The position numbers and the translations under genes were made by a program. A stretch of 47,510 nucleotides of DNA from Candidatus Woesearchaeota archaeon (GTDB lineage: Archaea; Nanobdellota; Nanobdellia; Woesearchaeales; GW2011-AR4): positions 1-47,510 of the forward strand of contig JACOUX010000018.1 in NCBI GenBank assembly GCA_016177615.1. The letters are read 5' to 3'. Below, piece by piece: positions 33,016 to 41,843 of this stretch. Within the stretch, counting starts at the first letter, position 1; each line of letters opens with the position of its first letter. The notes beneath the pieces are model-generated. The model did not search any database and was not told the origin of the DNA. It saw only the letters and a list, made by a program, of their open reading frames with translations.

Positions 33016-34485
33016 ATGAGTAAGGAAATTCTTCTTGTACAGCCCAAGGCCGGAGCGTGGGAAAATCTTGGCATCAGACCCCCCGACGGTTTGCTGACTA
33101 TAGCCGCCATACCAAGCCAGAGAGGCTACAATGTAAAAATAGTCGATTTAAGAGTTGAATCAGATTGGAAATCTGTAATGAAACAGCATCTGGAGAAGAG
33201 CCCTTTGTTTGTGGCAACCTCGTGCATGACCGGCCCCCAAATAGGCTATGCACTGGAACTTTCAAAATTTGTCAAGCAGCATGACAAAAATATACCAGTA
33301 ATATGGGGAGGCGTGCACCCAACCTTTAACCCCCATCAGACTCTTGAAAATGAAAATATAGACATTGTTGTGATAGACGAGGGCGACCTTACATTTGTTG
33401 AGCTGATTGAAAAAATAGGGAAAGGCGAAAGCCTAAAGGATGTTTTAGGCATTGGCTACAAGGAGCACGGGAAAATTACAATCAACCCAAGAAGGCCCTT
33501 GATAGAGGATTTGGACTCGTTGCCAAACCTTCCCTATGAATTGATAGATACGAAAAGATATTATGGCTTCGATACTGATGATGATTCAGCCTCAATTGCA
33601 TTCAGCACTAGCAGGGGCTGCCCTTTTAAGTGCACATTCTGCTATGACACAAATTTTTTTGGCAACAGGTTCAGGGCTTATTCCGCAAAAAGGACTATTG
33701 AAATTGTGAAAAATGTTGTGGAAAAATTTAAGATAAGGAACATATATTTTGCCGATGACAATTTTTGCACCAATCTAAAAAGATACAGGGATATCGTGGA
33801 TATGCTGCTTCAGGAAAATCTTGACATTAGGTGGGGCATTTCCGGAGTCAGGATGGACACGCTGCAAATTATGGATCACGATTTGCTCTCAAAAACCGTA
33901 AAAGCGGGATGCACAAACCTGAACTCAGGAGTAGAGTCTGGCTCTGAGAGGGTACTTAAATTGATCAGGAAAGGCATTACTGTTCAGCAAGTCGTAGACA
34001 CGAACAAGAAGCTTGGGCAATATCCATTTAAAGTCAAATATACTTTAATTAGTGGCTTTCCAACAGAGACAGAAGATGAAGTGAAGGAAACTGTCAACCT
34101 TGCCTTAAGGATGGTCAAAGACAATAAGAATGCTTATACTTCGTTTAGCGTATACTGCCCTTATCCTGGAGTTGAATTATGGAACATTGCAAAGCAGCAT
34201 GGGGTATATGAGCCAAAATCATTGGAGGAGTGGATCAATTTCAACCAGGATAGTGTGTTCGATAACCTGCCATGGCTTGACTCCAAGCGGAAAAATATGA
34301 TAAAAAACCTGGTTTTTACTTCTAACTTTGCAAATAAAAATATAAAGTATAAGATAGGGAAAAAATACCTAAAATTATTGTTCGACCTGTACTATCCAGT
34401 TGCAAAATTAAGGTTCAAATATAACATATACCAATTCCCAGTTGACAGGCTTATGGCCAATTCAATCGCAAATGCCCTGTATTAA
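33016..34485 (+). CDS. Cobalamin-binding radical SAM protein (class B)
   Basis: This 489-residue enzyme has an N-terminal B12-binding-like domain (LLVQPKAGAW; GGVHPTFNPHQTL; DEGDLTFVEL) and a radical SAM barrel with cluster cysteines 202, 206 and 209 (SRGCPFKCTFCYD). It continues with YFADDNFC, NSGVESGSERVLKLI and TLISGFPTET, and a C-terminal helical region. It is only distantly related to the duplicated pair at 22955 and 38941. The start at 33016 rather than 32998 is set by the TATA box. The next radical SAM gene follows after 21 bases on the same strand. A methyl- or carbon-transfer reaction on a lipid or sugar is inferred from family and context. Confidence 0.86.
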   Translation: MSKEILLVQPKAGAWENLGIRPPDGLLTIAAIPSQRGYNVKIVDLRVESDWKSVMKQHLEKSPLFVATSCMTGPQIGYALELSKFVKQHDKNIPVIWGGVHPTFNPHQTLENENIDIVVIDEGDLTFVELIEKIGKGESLKDVLGIGYKEHGKITINPRRPLIEDLDSLPNLPYELIDTKRYYGFDTDDDSASIAFSTSRGCPFKCTFCYDTNFFGNRFRAYSAKRTIEIVKNVVEKFKIRNIYFADDNFCTNLKRYRDIVDMLLQENLDIRWGISGVRMDTLQIMDHDLLSKTVKAGCTNLNSGVESGSERVLKLIRKGITVQQVVDTNKKLGQYPFKVKYTLISGFPTETEDEVKETVNLALRMVKDNKNAYTSFSVYCPYPGVELWNIAKQHGVYEPKSLEEWINFNQDSVFDNLPWLDSKRKNMIKNLVFTSNFANKNIKYKIGKKYLKLLFDLYYPVAKLRFKYNIYQFPVDRLMANSIANALY

Positions 34486-34506
34486 TTGTTTAGTGTATAA
34501 ATCAAA

Positions 34507-35859
34507 ATGAAGATAGCAATAATACGCCCCAGGTATCGCTCGTTTCTTATTGCACCGCCATTAGGCATGGGTGTCCTATCTTCTTACCTCAAAAGTAAGG
34601 GGCATACAACCAAGATTATAGATGGATTAAATCTTGATTTACCCAATGATGAGATAGTTGATATGTGTTTAGATGAAGGTGCTGAGCTAGTAGGAGTTTA
34701 CTGCCTTAGTGCTTTTTTCCTGGATGCAAAAGACCTCATAAATAAACTCAAAGCAAAAGGAATAAAGGTAATGGTTGGCGGCATGCAATCGACATTTATG
34801 CCACAGTATACTCTTGAAAATACAATGGCAGATTTTGTTATTGTTGGTGAGGCAGAGGAAACTGTAGATGAACTAGCTAAATCTTTAGCTAATGGAAAAC
34901 CTGTTGATAACATACAAGGAGTATATACATCCAGCACAAAAAGCTTTACAGAAAGACAAGTAATAGAAGACCTTGACTCTATACCTTTCGCTGATTGGGA
35001 GCAGATAGATCCTAGAACTTATAAAAAAGCACCGCATGGGGGATTTATCAAGAATTTTCCTTACGCTCCTATTTCTGCAACAAGGGGTTGCCCCTATAGA
35101 TGCACTTTTTGCGCCAGCCCCGCTTTTTCAAAAAGAAGAATAAGATTTAGGAGTCCTGAAAATGTAGTAAATGAAATAAAGTATTTAATCAAGAATTTTG
35201 GTGTAAAAGAAATACATTTTGAAGACGATAACCTTACTTTAAAACGAGATTTCATGGTTTCAATCTGCAATTTGCTTATCCAAGAAAAAATCAGGATAAC
35301 ATGGGCATGTCCTAATGGAGTGAGGGCGGATAAAGTGGATTATGGATTGACTAGTCTAATGAGGAAATCAGGATGTTATTATCTTGCTTTTGGCATAGAA
35401 TCTGGCAGCCAACAAATATTAGATAATGTAAAAAAGGATATAACCCTGGAAAAAATAGAAGAAGGTGTAAAAGCGGCAGCCAAAGCAGGTATAATGACGC
35501 AAGGATTTTTTATTTTTGGTTTACCTGGAGAAACAGAAGAAACAATAGAGGAAACAATAAAGTTTGCAAAAAAACTGCCATTAACGAGGGCACAGTTCCT
35601 CAATTTAGATGTTATGCCGGGTACAGAGATTTTTGAAACCCTTAAATATGAAGAGAAAAGGGATTGGACAAAGCAAAGCTATCACGATGTAACATGGGTA
35701 CCAAATACTGTAAGCGAAGAAGTACTCAAAGAAGCACCTGCTCGGGCTTTGAAAGAGTTTTATTTTAGACCCAAACAATTACTTTCAATGATAAGGTATG
35801 TAAGACCCACGCAACTAACTATTCTCTTGAAGAGACTAAGATTTGCGGGCATAGTTTGA
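34507..35859 (+). CDS. Cobalamin-binding radical SAM protein (class B), atypical codon use
   Basis: This is a 450-residue enzyme with an N-terminal B12-binding-like domain (IIRPRYRSFLIAPPLGMGVLSSYL, GGMQSTFMPQYTLEN, VGEAEETVDEL). Cluster cysteines are 195, 199 and 202 (TRGCPYRCTFCAS), followed by HFEDDNLTL, AFGIESGSQQILDNV and FFIFGLPGETEE. It resembles the gene at 43429-44859 in arrangement (FPNGVRAD/CPNGVRAD segments). Third codon positions are visibly richer in A and T (GGT, TTA, CTT, GAA) than in its neighbours, and no TATA box sits at the usual leaderless distance, which hints at recent acquisition. It converges on the GT2 gene 35869-36597 with a 9-base gap. Confidence 0.85.
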   Translation: MKIAIIRPRYRSFLIAPPLGMGVLSSYLKSKGHTTKIIDGLNLDLPNDEIVDMCLDEGAELVGVYCLSAFFLDAKDLINKLKAKGIKVMVGGMQSTFMPQYTLENTMADFVIVGEAEETVDELAKSLANGKPVDNIQGVYTSSTKSFTERQVIEDLDSIPFADWEQIDPRTYKKAPHGGFIKNFPYAPISATRGCPYRCTFCASPAFSKRRIRFRSPENVVNEIKYLIKNFGVKEIHFEDDNLTLKRDFMVSICNLLIQEKIRITWACPNGVRADKVDYGLTSLMRKSGCYYLAFGIESGSQQILDNVKKDITLEKIEEGVKAAAKAGIMTQGFFIFGLPGETEETIEETIKFAKKLPLTRAQFLNLDVMPGTEIFETLKYEEKRDWTKQSYHDVTWVPNTVSEEVLKEAPARALKEFYFRPKQLLSMIRYVRPTQLTILLKRLRFAGIV

Positions 35860-35868
35860 CAATCAAGG

Positions 35869-36597
35869 TTATTCTCTCCAAAATCTAAATCGCATCCTAG
35901 CCATGCTTGTTAAATATTCAGCAACAGTCTTAAGAATTCTTACCTTGCTTTTTTTTCTTTCTATCCATCTTATCGGAGCTTCAAATATTTTGTACCTGTT
36001 GCGCTCTGCAAGCAGAAGCAGCTCAGTGTCAAAAAACCAGTTCTGATCCCTTGTCATTGGAACAAGCTCCTGTGCAACTTCCCTCTTCATTGCCTTAAAA
36101 CCGCACTGCGCATCTGTAAACCTGTGCCTGAAAGAAATCTTGAGCAGGATGTTGTAGCCTACCGAAAGCAGCTGCCTCTTTAGTCCCCTCCGGACAACAG
36201 AACCCTTTTGCAGCCTTGAGCCGACGGCAAGGTCATAGTTATCCTTGACAATTGCATCGACTATCTCGATGAAGTGCTCCAGATTTGTTGACAAATCCAC
36301 ATCCATATAGCTCACAATGTCTGCTTTGCTCGCCATCCATGCCTTTTTTAGCGCCCTTCCCCTCCCCTTTTGCTCCAAATTTGTGCATGAAATATTTGGA
36401 AATTTTCTTGAAAGCTGTTTTGCTATTCTTAAAGTGCTGTCTGTGGATGCGTTGTTTGCGATAATGATGGAATACCTGTGCTTGAAATTTTTCTTTAAGA
36501 AATCATCCAGCTTGATGGTATTTTTCTCCAGCTCTGCCTCTTCATTATAGACTGGAATCACTATGTCAACTTTGACGCCTTTCCCGCTTAATCTCAT
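35869..36597 (-). CDS. GT2-family glycosyltransferase (dolichyl-phosphate glucosyltransferase-like)
   Basis: This is a 242-residue GT-A enzyme with DIVIPVYNEEAELEKN, ANNASTDSTLRIAK, GRGRALKKAW and the DxD motif at Asp99-Asp101 (SYMDVDLSTNLEHF), then RFTDAQCGFKAMKREV. This pattern is close to dolichyl-phosphate glucose/mannose synthases that charge a lipid carrier. There is no TM tail. Repeat copy B occupies the space upstream of its start, so its promoter, if separate, lies in or next to that repeat. Confidence 0.85.
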   Translation of the reverse strand: MRLSGKGVKVDIVIPVYNEEAELEKNTIKLDDFLKKNFKHRYSIIIANNASTDSTLRIAKQLSRKFPNISCTNLEQKGRGRALKKAWMASKADIVSYMDVDLSTNLEHFIEIVDAIVKDNYDLAVGSRLQKGSVVRRGLKRQLLSVGYNILLKISFRHRFTDAQCGFKAMKREVAQELVPMTRDQNWFFDTELLLLAERNRYKIFEAPIRWIERKKSKVRILKTVAEYLTSMARMRFRFWRE

Positions 36598-36627
36598 CTT
36601 AATCTCGTCTTTAGAGTCTTTTGGCTT

Positions 36628-36790
36628 TTATGTCAAAAACCACCCATCTATGACGGGTGGCATGATAGGCTGAAAGCCACATAATCCATCCCGTACAGCG
36701 ATGGTGGTTTTTGAGCACAGTCGGAATTCCACAATAATATTTGTGGTTGAGTTTATGAAGCCACCACTCATAAAGATGGTGGAATTCCGA
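36628..36790 (+). repeat. Dispersed hairpin repeat, copy B
   Basis: This stretch begins ATGTCAAAAACCACCCATC and shares about 35 bases with copy A (14.8 kb, opposite strand). It folds into at least three hairpins of similar sequence: CCACCCATC (36640-36648) with GACGGGTGG (36652-36660), CCATC with GATGG around 36686-36704, and CCACCA with TGGTGG around 36761-36782. The first hairpin is kept in copy A with compensating base changes. The element runs into the 3' end of the FAD oxidoreductase gene. A degraded IS200/IS605-derived miniature element is the best guess. Confidence 0.6.
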
Positions 36791-38075
36791 TGTTTAAAAT
36801 TTTTTCTACTATCTCCCCTCCAAGCTGGACAGACTTGGCCACGCTTCTCTCGGGGTAGCTGTTGAACATACCGCCAATAAAAACATTCCGTATAGGGGTC
36901 TGCACCTCAGGTATGAGGCTTGCTATTCCTTTTTTATAGATTAATCCTGTGTTGAAGTCCCTTGAAACCCTGAACCATTTGACATTCTTAAGTGTAATGT
37001 GCGGAAAAAGCCTTGTCAAGTCCTGAAAATATCTTTTGAAAACCTCTTCTTCAGGGGCGCGCATAAGCCTGGAGCTTTTTTCGACATAGCTTGCAAGATA
37101 GGCAATATTGGTCCCATTATACAATTCTGCCGGAATCAGGTTTGTATGCTCTACCATGGCCCCGAATGAATTGCTATCTTTCATTATGTTTACCCAATAA
37201 AACTTTTCGGTTACTTTCCTGTCTAACCCAATCAACACGCAAATAGCCGGCTGGTATTCCAGCTGATTTAACCGGATTTCATACCGCTCCGGAAATTTAA
37301 TCAGATTTGTCAAAATGAACGGAGGAATTGAAGAGATAACATAATCACAGTCCGTTTTTTTATTGTTATATTTTACATAAATGGCTTTGTTGCCTTTAAC
37401 TGCTATTTCATTTACACTGGCTTTCATGATAATTTCTCCCTTATTCTGAATAAGTTTATTTTTCAGAATTTCTATAAGTTGGCTAAACCCTCCTTTGAGA
37501 TATCCGAGCTTTTCTCCGTTCTTGTCAACGTGGCTTCTAAGATTTATCCTCTCGACGAACCATGCTGCTGATGCCTTTTCATGGTTTTCGCCGAACTTGC
37601 TCCTCAAAAGCACCTTAAAGAGGTTTTCATAAACATATTTTCCGGCAACTTTTGTAATCCATTCCTTTGCAGTGTACCTGTCTAGTTCTTTTGGATTTTT
37701 CAGGAGCTTGATTCTTGCCATAAGCAAGCCCAGCTGAAATTTTCCTGTGAGGGACAGGGGCCTAAACCCTATCAAATCCGAGGGCATTAAAAGCGGATAG
37801 ATTCTTCCTTTATGATAAAAACCGTTTGTGGCATAATTAAACAAAATCTTATCTTCTAACCCAAGCTCCTTGAAAAGCTCTACAAGCTCGTTGTCTATTG
37901 TGAAAAAATGATGGTAGAACTGCTCAATGTCATAGCCATCGATATGGTAAGACCTTAATGCGCCTCCGAGAAAATCGGACTTTTCCAGAAGCGTGACATC
38001 ATAATTTTCTTTTGCAAGCCTGTAAGCAGTATACAAGCCAAGAATGCCTGCACCCAAAATAACCACTTTTTTCAT
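36768..38075 (-). CDS. FAD-dependent oxidoreductase (amine oxidase/UGM-like)
   Basis: This is a 435-residue flavoprotein with ILGAGILGLYTAYRLA at the N-terminus, LLEKSDFLGGALRSYHIDGYDIEQFYHHFF, GYLKGGFSQLIEIL, a C-terminal NVFIGGMFNSYPERSVAKSVQLGGEI and a tail. It belongs to the protoporphyrinogen oxidase/amine oxidase-like group common in polysaccharide loci. The longer frame begins with GTG at 38081; I choose the ATG at 38075 because the minus-strand TATA box (GCTTTTTAAATAG, about 38096-38109) is 27 bases upstream. The last residues (about IGIPPSL) and the stop codon are encoded by repeat copy B, so the original C-terminus has probably been replaced. Confidence 0.78.
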   Translation of the reverse strand: MKKVVILGAGILGLYTAYRLAKENYDVTLLEKSDFLGGALRSYHIDGYDIEQFYHHFFTIDNELVELFKELGLEDKILFNYATNGFYHKGRIYPLLMPSDLIGFRPLSLTGKFQLGLLMARIKLLKNPKELDRYTAKEWITKVAGKYVYENLFKVLLRSKFGENHEKASAAWFVERINLRSHVDKNGEKLGYLKGGFSQLIEILKNKLIQNKGEIIMKASVNEIAVKGNKAIYVKYNNKKTDCDYVISSIPPFILTNLIKFPERYEIRLNQLEYQPAICVLIGLDRKVTEKFYWVNIMKDSNSFGAMVEHTNLIPAELYNGTNIAYLASYVEKSSRLMRAPEEEVFKRYFQDLTRLFPHITLKNVKWFRVSRDFNTGLIYKKGIASLIPEVQTPIRNVFIGGMFNSYPERSVAKSVQLGGEIVEKILNIGIPPSL

Positions 38076-38095
38076 TGCCACAAAGCAAAATAAAT

Positions 38096-38129
38096 CTATT
38101 TAAAAAGCTTATCAGTAATGTTTATATAT
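38096..38129. promoter_or_regulatory. Divergent TATA boxes deciding the starts at 38075 and 38151
   Basis: On the minus strand a TTTTTAAATAG-type box centred near 38102 lies 27 bases from the ATG at 38075. On the plus strand TTTATATAT (38121-38129) lies 26 bases from the ATG at 38151. The plus-strand box overlaps an earlier ATG at 38118, which is therefore not the likely start. Confidence 0.6.
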
Positions 38130-38150
38130 GTGCCAAAAATGCCGAAACGC

Positions 38151-38909
38151 ATGGCTCATATGTCCTTATCCGTCGTTGTTCCAGTCTATAACGAGCAGGA
38201 TGTCATAGAGAAGGTCGTCAGATCCATACATAAAAACATAATAAGCAAACTTAAGGACAGCGAGCTCATACTTATAAATGACTGCAGCACAGACAGCACG
38301 CTTCAAGTCCTGAAAAAATTGAGCAGAAAGCTTGACAAAATAAGGGTTATAACCCCCTCTAACAACGGAGGGCACGGAAAAGCCATACGCCTGGGATTTC
38401 TCAATTCGAAAAAGGAATGGGTTTTCCACATTGACAGCGATAACCAGTTCGATTCAGCAGATTTCTGGAAATTATACAAATTTATAGATAATTATGACTA
38501 CATTTACGGCTACAGGAAAAAGCGCCATGATCCTGTGCACAGGAAAGTGCTCACTATGATGATAAGGTCAGCCAACATGCTTGTATTTGGCACATTCCTG
38601 AAAGATACGAACTCAGCGTTTAAGCTAATCAAGAACAGGGCATTGCAGCAGATATTAAGGATTGTGCCAGAAGACGCATTTACCCCGAGCATAATGATCA
38701 CTTTGCTCGCAAAAAAGCTTGGCTACAGGATAAAAATAATCCCTGTCGAGCACCGCGAAAGAGAGACAGGAAAAGTATCGATACAGGGAAGAAAACTGGT
38801 AAAAGTGTGCATTAGAGGGGCTAAAGAAATGATTAATTTTCGGCTGAAAAATTTCAATATACCTGAAAAAGAATTCAGGCTGGCTCAGGAGATTAGGGAA
38901 AACAATTGA
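38151..38909 (+). CDS. GT2-family glycosyltransferase (DPM1-like)
   Basis: This is a 252-residue GT-A enzyme with VVVPVYNEQDVIEKVV, INDCSTDSTLQVLK, GGHGKAIRLGF and the DxD at Asp95-Asp97 (FHIDSDNQFDSADFWKLYKF). The C-terminal HRERETGKVSIQGRKLVKVCIRG region is typical of polyprenyl-phosphate sugar synthases. It is a paralogue of 26796-27557. The start at 38151 is preferred over 38118 and 38139 because of the TATA box spacing. It converges on radical SAM copy 2 with a 31-base gap. Confidence 0.86.
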   Translation: MAHMSLSVVVPVYNEQDVIEKVVRSIHKNIISKLKDSELILINDCSTDSTLQVLKKLSRKLDKIRVITPSNNGGHGKAIRLGFLNSKKEWVFHIDSDNQFDSADFWKLYKFIDNYDYIYGYRKKRHDPVHRKVLTMMIRSANMLVFGTFLKDTNSAFKLIKNRALQQILRIVPEDAFTPSIMITLLAKKLGYRIKIIPVEHRERETGKVSIQGRKLVKVCIRGAKEMINFRLKNFNIPEKEFRLAQEIRENN

Positions 38910-38940
38910 TATTAACATTAAATATTAACATTAATGCAAG

Positions 38941-40275
38941 CTAAGTTTCTGATGCCCTTATCTCCGCAAATTTCACAATATTTCTGTCAGCAATGACTTT
39001 AACCAAATAATCCCTCCACTTGATTATTTGCTGAGGATTCTGGTGAAGGTAAGCGCCGTCAACCTCCCCTCTCTTGCCTATAGTATGGTAATATTCAAAT
39101 GTAGTTTCCTTGTCAATCGGGAAATTAAACCTTTCAGGGTCATTCCAAATCTGGCATCCTGGAAGCGGTATGAAGATATGCATGCCGAAGCTGTCTGCAG
39201 GCGCCTGCCTTATGAATTCAGCTGTCTCCTCGACAGTCTCTTCTGTCTCTCCTGGCAATCCAACAATCATCTGGGCCCTTACCTTGAGGCCTGCTGCCTT
39301 AGCAATCTTCACAGCATTTAGGTTTTCCTCTGCAGTAGTCTCTTTTTGTATGATGTCAAGGATCTTCTGGCTTCCGGTCTCTATTCCGTAAGTTACCTGC
39401 CTGCATCCTGAGTCGCGCATTATCCTGAACAATTCCGGGTCAGTCCTGTCGGCCCTTGTGAGGCAGTGCCAGTCATATAAAATCCCTTGCTCATGGATTT
39501 CCTTTAATGCGGCACATAGTTTTACGACTCGCTTGTCATCAACTATAAAAGTGTCATCATTAAAGTATATTCTGTCACAGCCGTACCTTGAATTAAGGAA
39601 CTTGATTTCTTCAATAACTCTTTCGACAGTCTTGTATCTCATCCTTCTTTTGCTGACGGCAGCCTGCGCGCAGAATGCGCAGTCAAACGGGCAGCCCCTT
39701 GCCGACAATATCTTGCCTTCCTTGTTGTTAGGCGTAGCTCCTATCACCATATTGGTCCCCATCTTGACATAATCATACATGTCGATCATGTCCCACGCCG
39801 GCAATGGTATCTTGTTAATGTCTTCCACAAGAGGGCATGTGATAATTCTTTCCCTTCTGCCATTCACAATGTCAATCATTGCCTGCTCACCTTCCCCCTT
39901 TATGACCATATCGCATTTTGTGTCCCTTAATGTTCTCTCCGGCTCTACAGTCGGGTGGAATCCCCCAAGCACGACAAAAGCGTCTTTCTGCCTTTCCTTG
40001 ATCTGCTTGACAATCTTTATCACTAATGGATAATGGGGGGTTGCGCATGTTATTCCATAAATGTCAGCATCCGGAATGAACCAGTACTGCTGCGGCAAGC
40101 CAGCCAAGTCGCAAAAAGTCACATTGATGTTATTCACTCTCAAGAAAGACGCAATTTCCAGCAATCCAAGCGGAGGCACTTCCCTGTCTGACAAAAGCCA
40201 CGGGCTAGGCGGATTAATTAAAACAACTTTAGGATTATCACCAATTTTGCCCGGATTTGTGGTTCTATCAACCAT
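38941..40275 (-). CDS. Cobalamin-binding radical SAM protein (class B), copy 2
   Basis: This 444-residue paralogue is about four-fifths identical to the product of 22955-24259, with an 11-residue N-terminal extension. The B12-binding-like domain has VVLINPPSPWLL, GGFHPTVEPE and GEGEQAMIDIV. The cluster cysteines are 195, 199 and 202 (ARGCPFDCAFCAQ). The middle and C-terminal parts, from ILYDWHCLTRADRTDPELFRI onwards, are nearly identical to copy 1 even at the DNA level, while the N-terminal half has diverged more. A minus-strand TATA box (CATTTAAAAAG, about 40295-40306) lies 26 bases upstream. Two copies in one glycan island imply two related substrates or dosage. Confidence 0.88.
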   Translation of the reverse strand: MVDRTTNPGKIGDNPKVVLINPPSPWLLSDREVPPLGLLEIASFLRVNNINVTFCDLAGLPQQYWFIPDADIYGITCATPHYPLVIKIVKQIKERQKDAFVVLGGFHPTVEPERTLRDTKCDMVIKGEGEQAMIDIVNGRRERIITCPLVEDINKIPLPAWDMIDMYDYVKMGTNMVIGATPNNKEGKILSARGCPFDCAFCAQAAVSKRRMRYKTVERVIEEIKFLNSRYGCDRIYFNDDTFIVDDKRVVKLCAALKEIHEQGILYDWHCLTRADRTDPELFRIMRDSGCRQVTYGIETGSQKILDIIQKETTAEENLNAVKIAKAAGLKVRAQMIVGLPGETEETVEETAEFIRQAPADSFGMHIFIPLPGCQIWNDPERFNFPIDKETTFEYYHTIGKRGEVDGAYLHQNPQQIIKWRDYLVKVIADRNIVKFAEIRASET

Positions 40276-40294
40276 AAAGATTGATTAATTCTCT

Positions 40295-40306
40295 CTTTTT
40301 TAAATG
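40295..40306 (-). promoter_or_regulatory. TATA box of radical SAM copy 2
   Basis: CATTTAAAAAG on the minus strand is centred 26 bases from the ATG at 40275. The rest of the 113-base gap up to 40388 shows nothing else I can name. Confidence 0.55.
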
Positions 40307-40388
40307 TTTCTTTTTTGTATTTATCTGAGCTGAAATCTCCTGAGTGCATTTACTGCATAGTGTTTCGGAAGTTGGAAGATCCGAATTC

Positions 40389-41843
40389 TCATCCGGTATA
40401 ATATATTACCACACTTTTGGACGGATCATTGCCAAATTCTTTAACTTTGGTCCATTGTCCGGAAATTTTTTCAATTTGCTTAAGGAAGTCCAACTTCTCA
40501 CCCGCAGCCATGCGGTTGGATATCATGCGGTTATTAATGACTACATAAGAATCTCTTAAGCTATTTAAGCTCTTTGTGTATGATTCCATATCAACCAAAT
40601 TCACTGAATTACCATAGCCTGAGAGGTATTCGATGGCAAGCTTGCTTTTGGAATCGGTGAAGACAGGCTTATCGAGCGATTTAATGAAAGGATAGGATTC
40701 TTTGAGAGTGCCAAGCTGATTTCTAAAATCATCCAAATATGCGCTGCCTAATGAAACGCAAAATAAGAATATCAAAGAAAAAGGCAAGACGACCTTTCTT
40801 ATTATTGTATTTTTTTCCATCAAAAATGCTGCCAACAATAGTATGCCGGGAACAGTAACTATGCTAAGGTATCTTGCAACTGCCAGGAAAGGAGCATATC
40901 TGGAAATACTGGACGTCCCATAGTTGAAATAAATAATAATTAGCAAAAGCCAAATAACCAAATAATTTGTTACTTTTTTCCTGTTGATGATCCAGTAGAA
41001 TGCAGCTAGCCCTATGAATGCGTAAAAATAACCTAATTGAATATTGGCAAAAATGACATATGGCCATGCAAGAAAGAAATTTAAAAGATGTACCCTGCCA
41101 TAAAAGTTGTCCTGTACGAGGGCATTCACATAAAAGCTACTCAGGGAACTAAAGCGATAAAGAGGATTTCCGGTTTCAGCATAGAAAAAAAGCATTTCCA
41201 ATGACAGCACCAGCATGAAGCCTGCCATTAATATGAAATGGCCGGATTTCAACCGCTTTTGGTATAGGGCATATGCCAAAAAAACCAAAATTGCCAAGGC
41301 TGCCATCTCTCTAATAGAAAATGCTATGCCTAACGATAACCCTGAAAAAGCATAAAGAGAGATGGGTATAGACTTTCTGCTTGAAATCTCCGCCTTTAAA
41401 AACAAGAATATTGATAATGCCACAAAAAAAGATGAAGGCGCATCAGACAAAAATTTTGTTGAATAAATAACATCAAGCGGGAAGAATGACAGCATAAAGG
41501 CAGACAATAGTCCGATTTTATCATCAAAAAGCAAACTGCCAAAAAAATATATCATCACTATTCCCGCCAATGATGTGAGCAGCACCAAAGCAGTTGACGT
41601 ATAATCATTTACTCCGAAAGCGGAATACATCATGGCCACAGGAATTAACAGCCCAATGCGCGAATTGGCATGGTTTTGAGTTGTGGGAAAAACGCCCCTT
41701 GATATGTCAAATGAATACTTTGTGTTAAAAAGGCCGTCAGAAGTGTCTATGCCGCTGAAAAAGGCCAGCCTGACAAATAAGCCAAAAGCCACAATCAATG
41801 CCAACAGTAAAAAATTTCTCTTCTTCGAATTGGCAGGAGCCAT
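40389..41843 (-). CDS. GT-C membrane glycosyltransferase (PMT/ArnT-like)
   Basis: This 484-residue protein has about 10-12 TM helices. It begins with a basic N-terminus and a first external loop containing GIDTSDGLFNTKYSFDISRG, whose acidic residues occupy the position of the GT-C DxD/DE motif. It continues with FFPLDVIYSTKFLSDAPSSFFVALSIFLFLKA, typical of PMT_2-type transferases that move sugars from a lipid carrier to a substrate outside the membrane. A soluble C-terminal domain of ~110 residues follows. The ATG at 41843 shares one base with the stop of the upstream methyltransferase (TAATG), so translational coupling is likely; an ATG at 41858 is the alternative. Confidence 0.8.
   Translation of the reverse strand: MAPANSKKRNFLLLALIVAFGLFVRLAFFSGIDTSDGLFNTKYSFDISRGVFPTTQNHANSRIGLLIPVAMMYSAFGVNDYTSTALVLLTSLAGIVMIYFFGSLLFDDKIGLLSAFMLSFFPLDVIYSTKFLSDAPSSFFVALSIFLFLKAEISSRKSIPISLYAFSGLSLGIAFSIREMAALAILVFLAYALYQKRLKSGHFILMAGFMLVLSLEMLFFYAETGNPLYRFSSLSSFYVNALVQDNFYGRVHLLNFFLAWPYVIFANIQLGYFYAFIGLAAFYWIINRKKVTNYLVIWLLLIIIYFNYGTSSISRYAPFLAVARYLSIVTVPGILLLAAFLMEKNTIIRKVVLPFSLIFLFCVSLGSAYLDDFRNQLGTLKESYPFIKSLDKPVFTDSKSKLAIEYLSGYGNSVNLVDMESYTKSLNSLRDSYVVINNRMISNRMAAGEKLDFLKQIEKISGQWTKVKEFGNDPSKSVVIYYTG

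Noticed and set aside
38118-38150. N-terminal extension of the GT2 gene from the ATG at 38118
   Set aside because: The TATA box overlaps it, and the downstream ATG at 38151 gives the normal family N-terminus.
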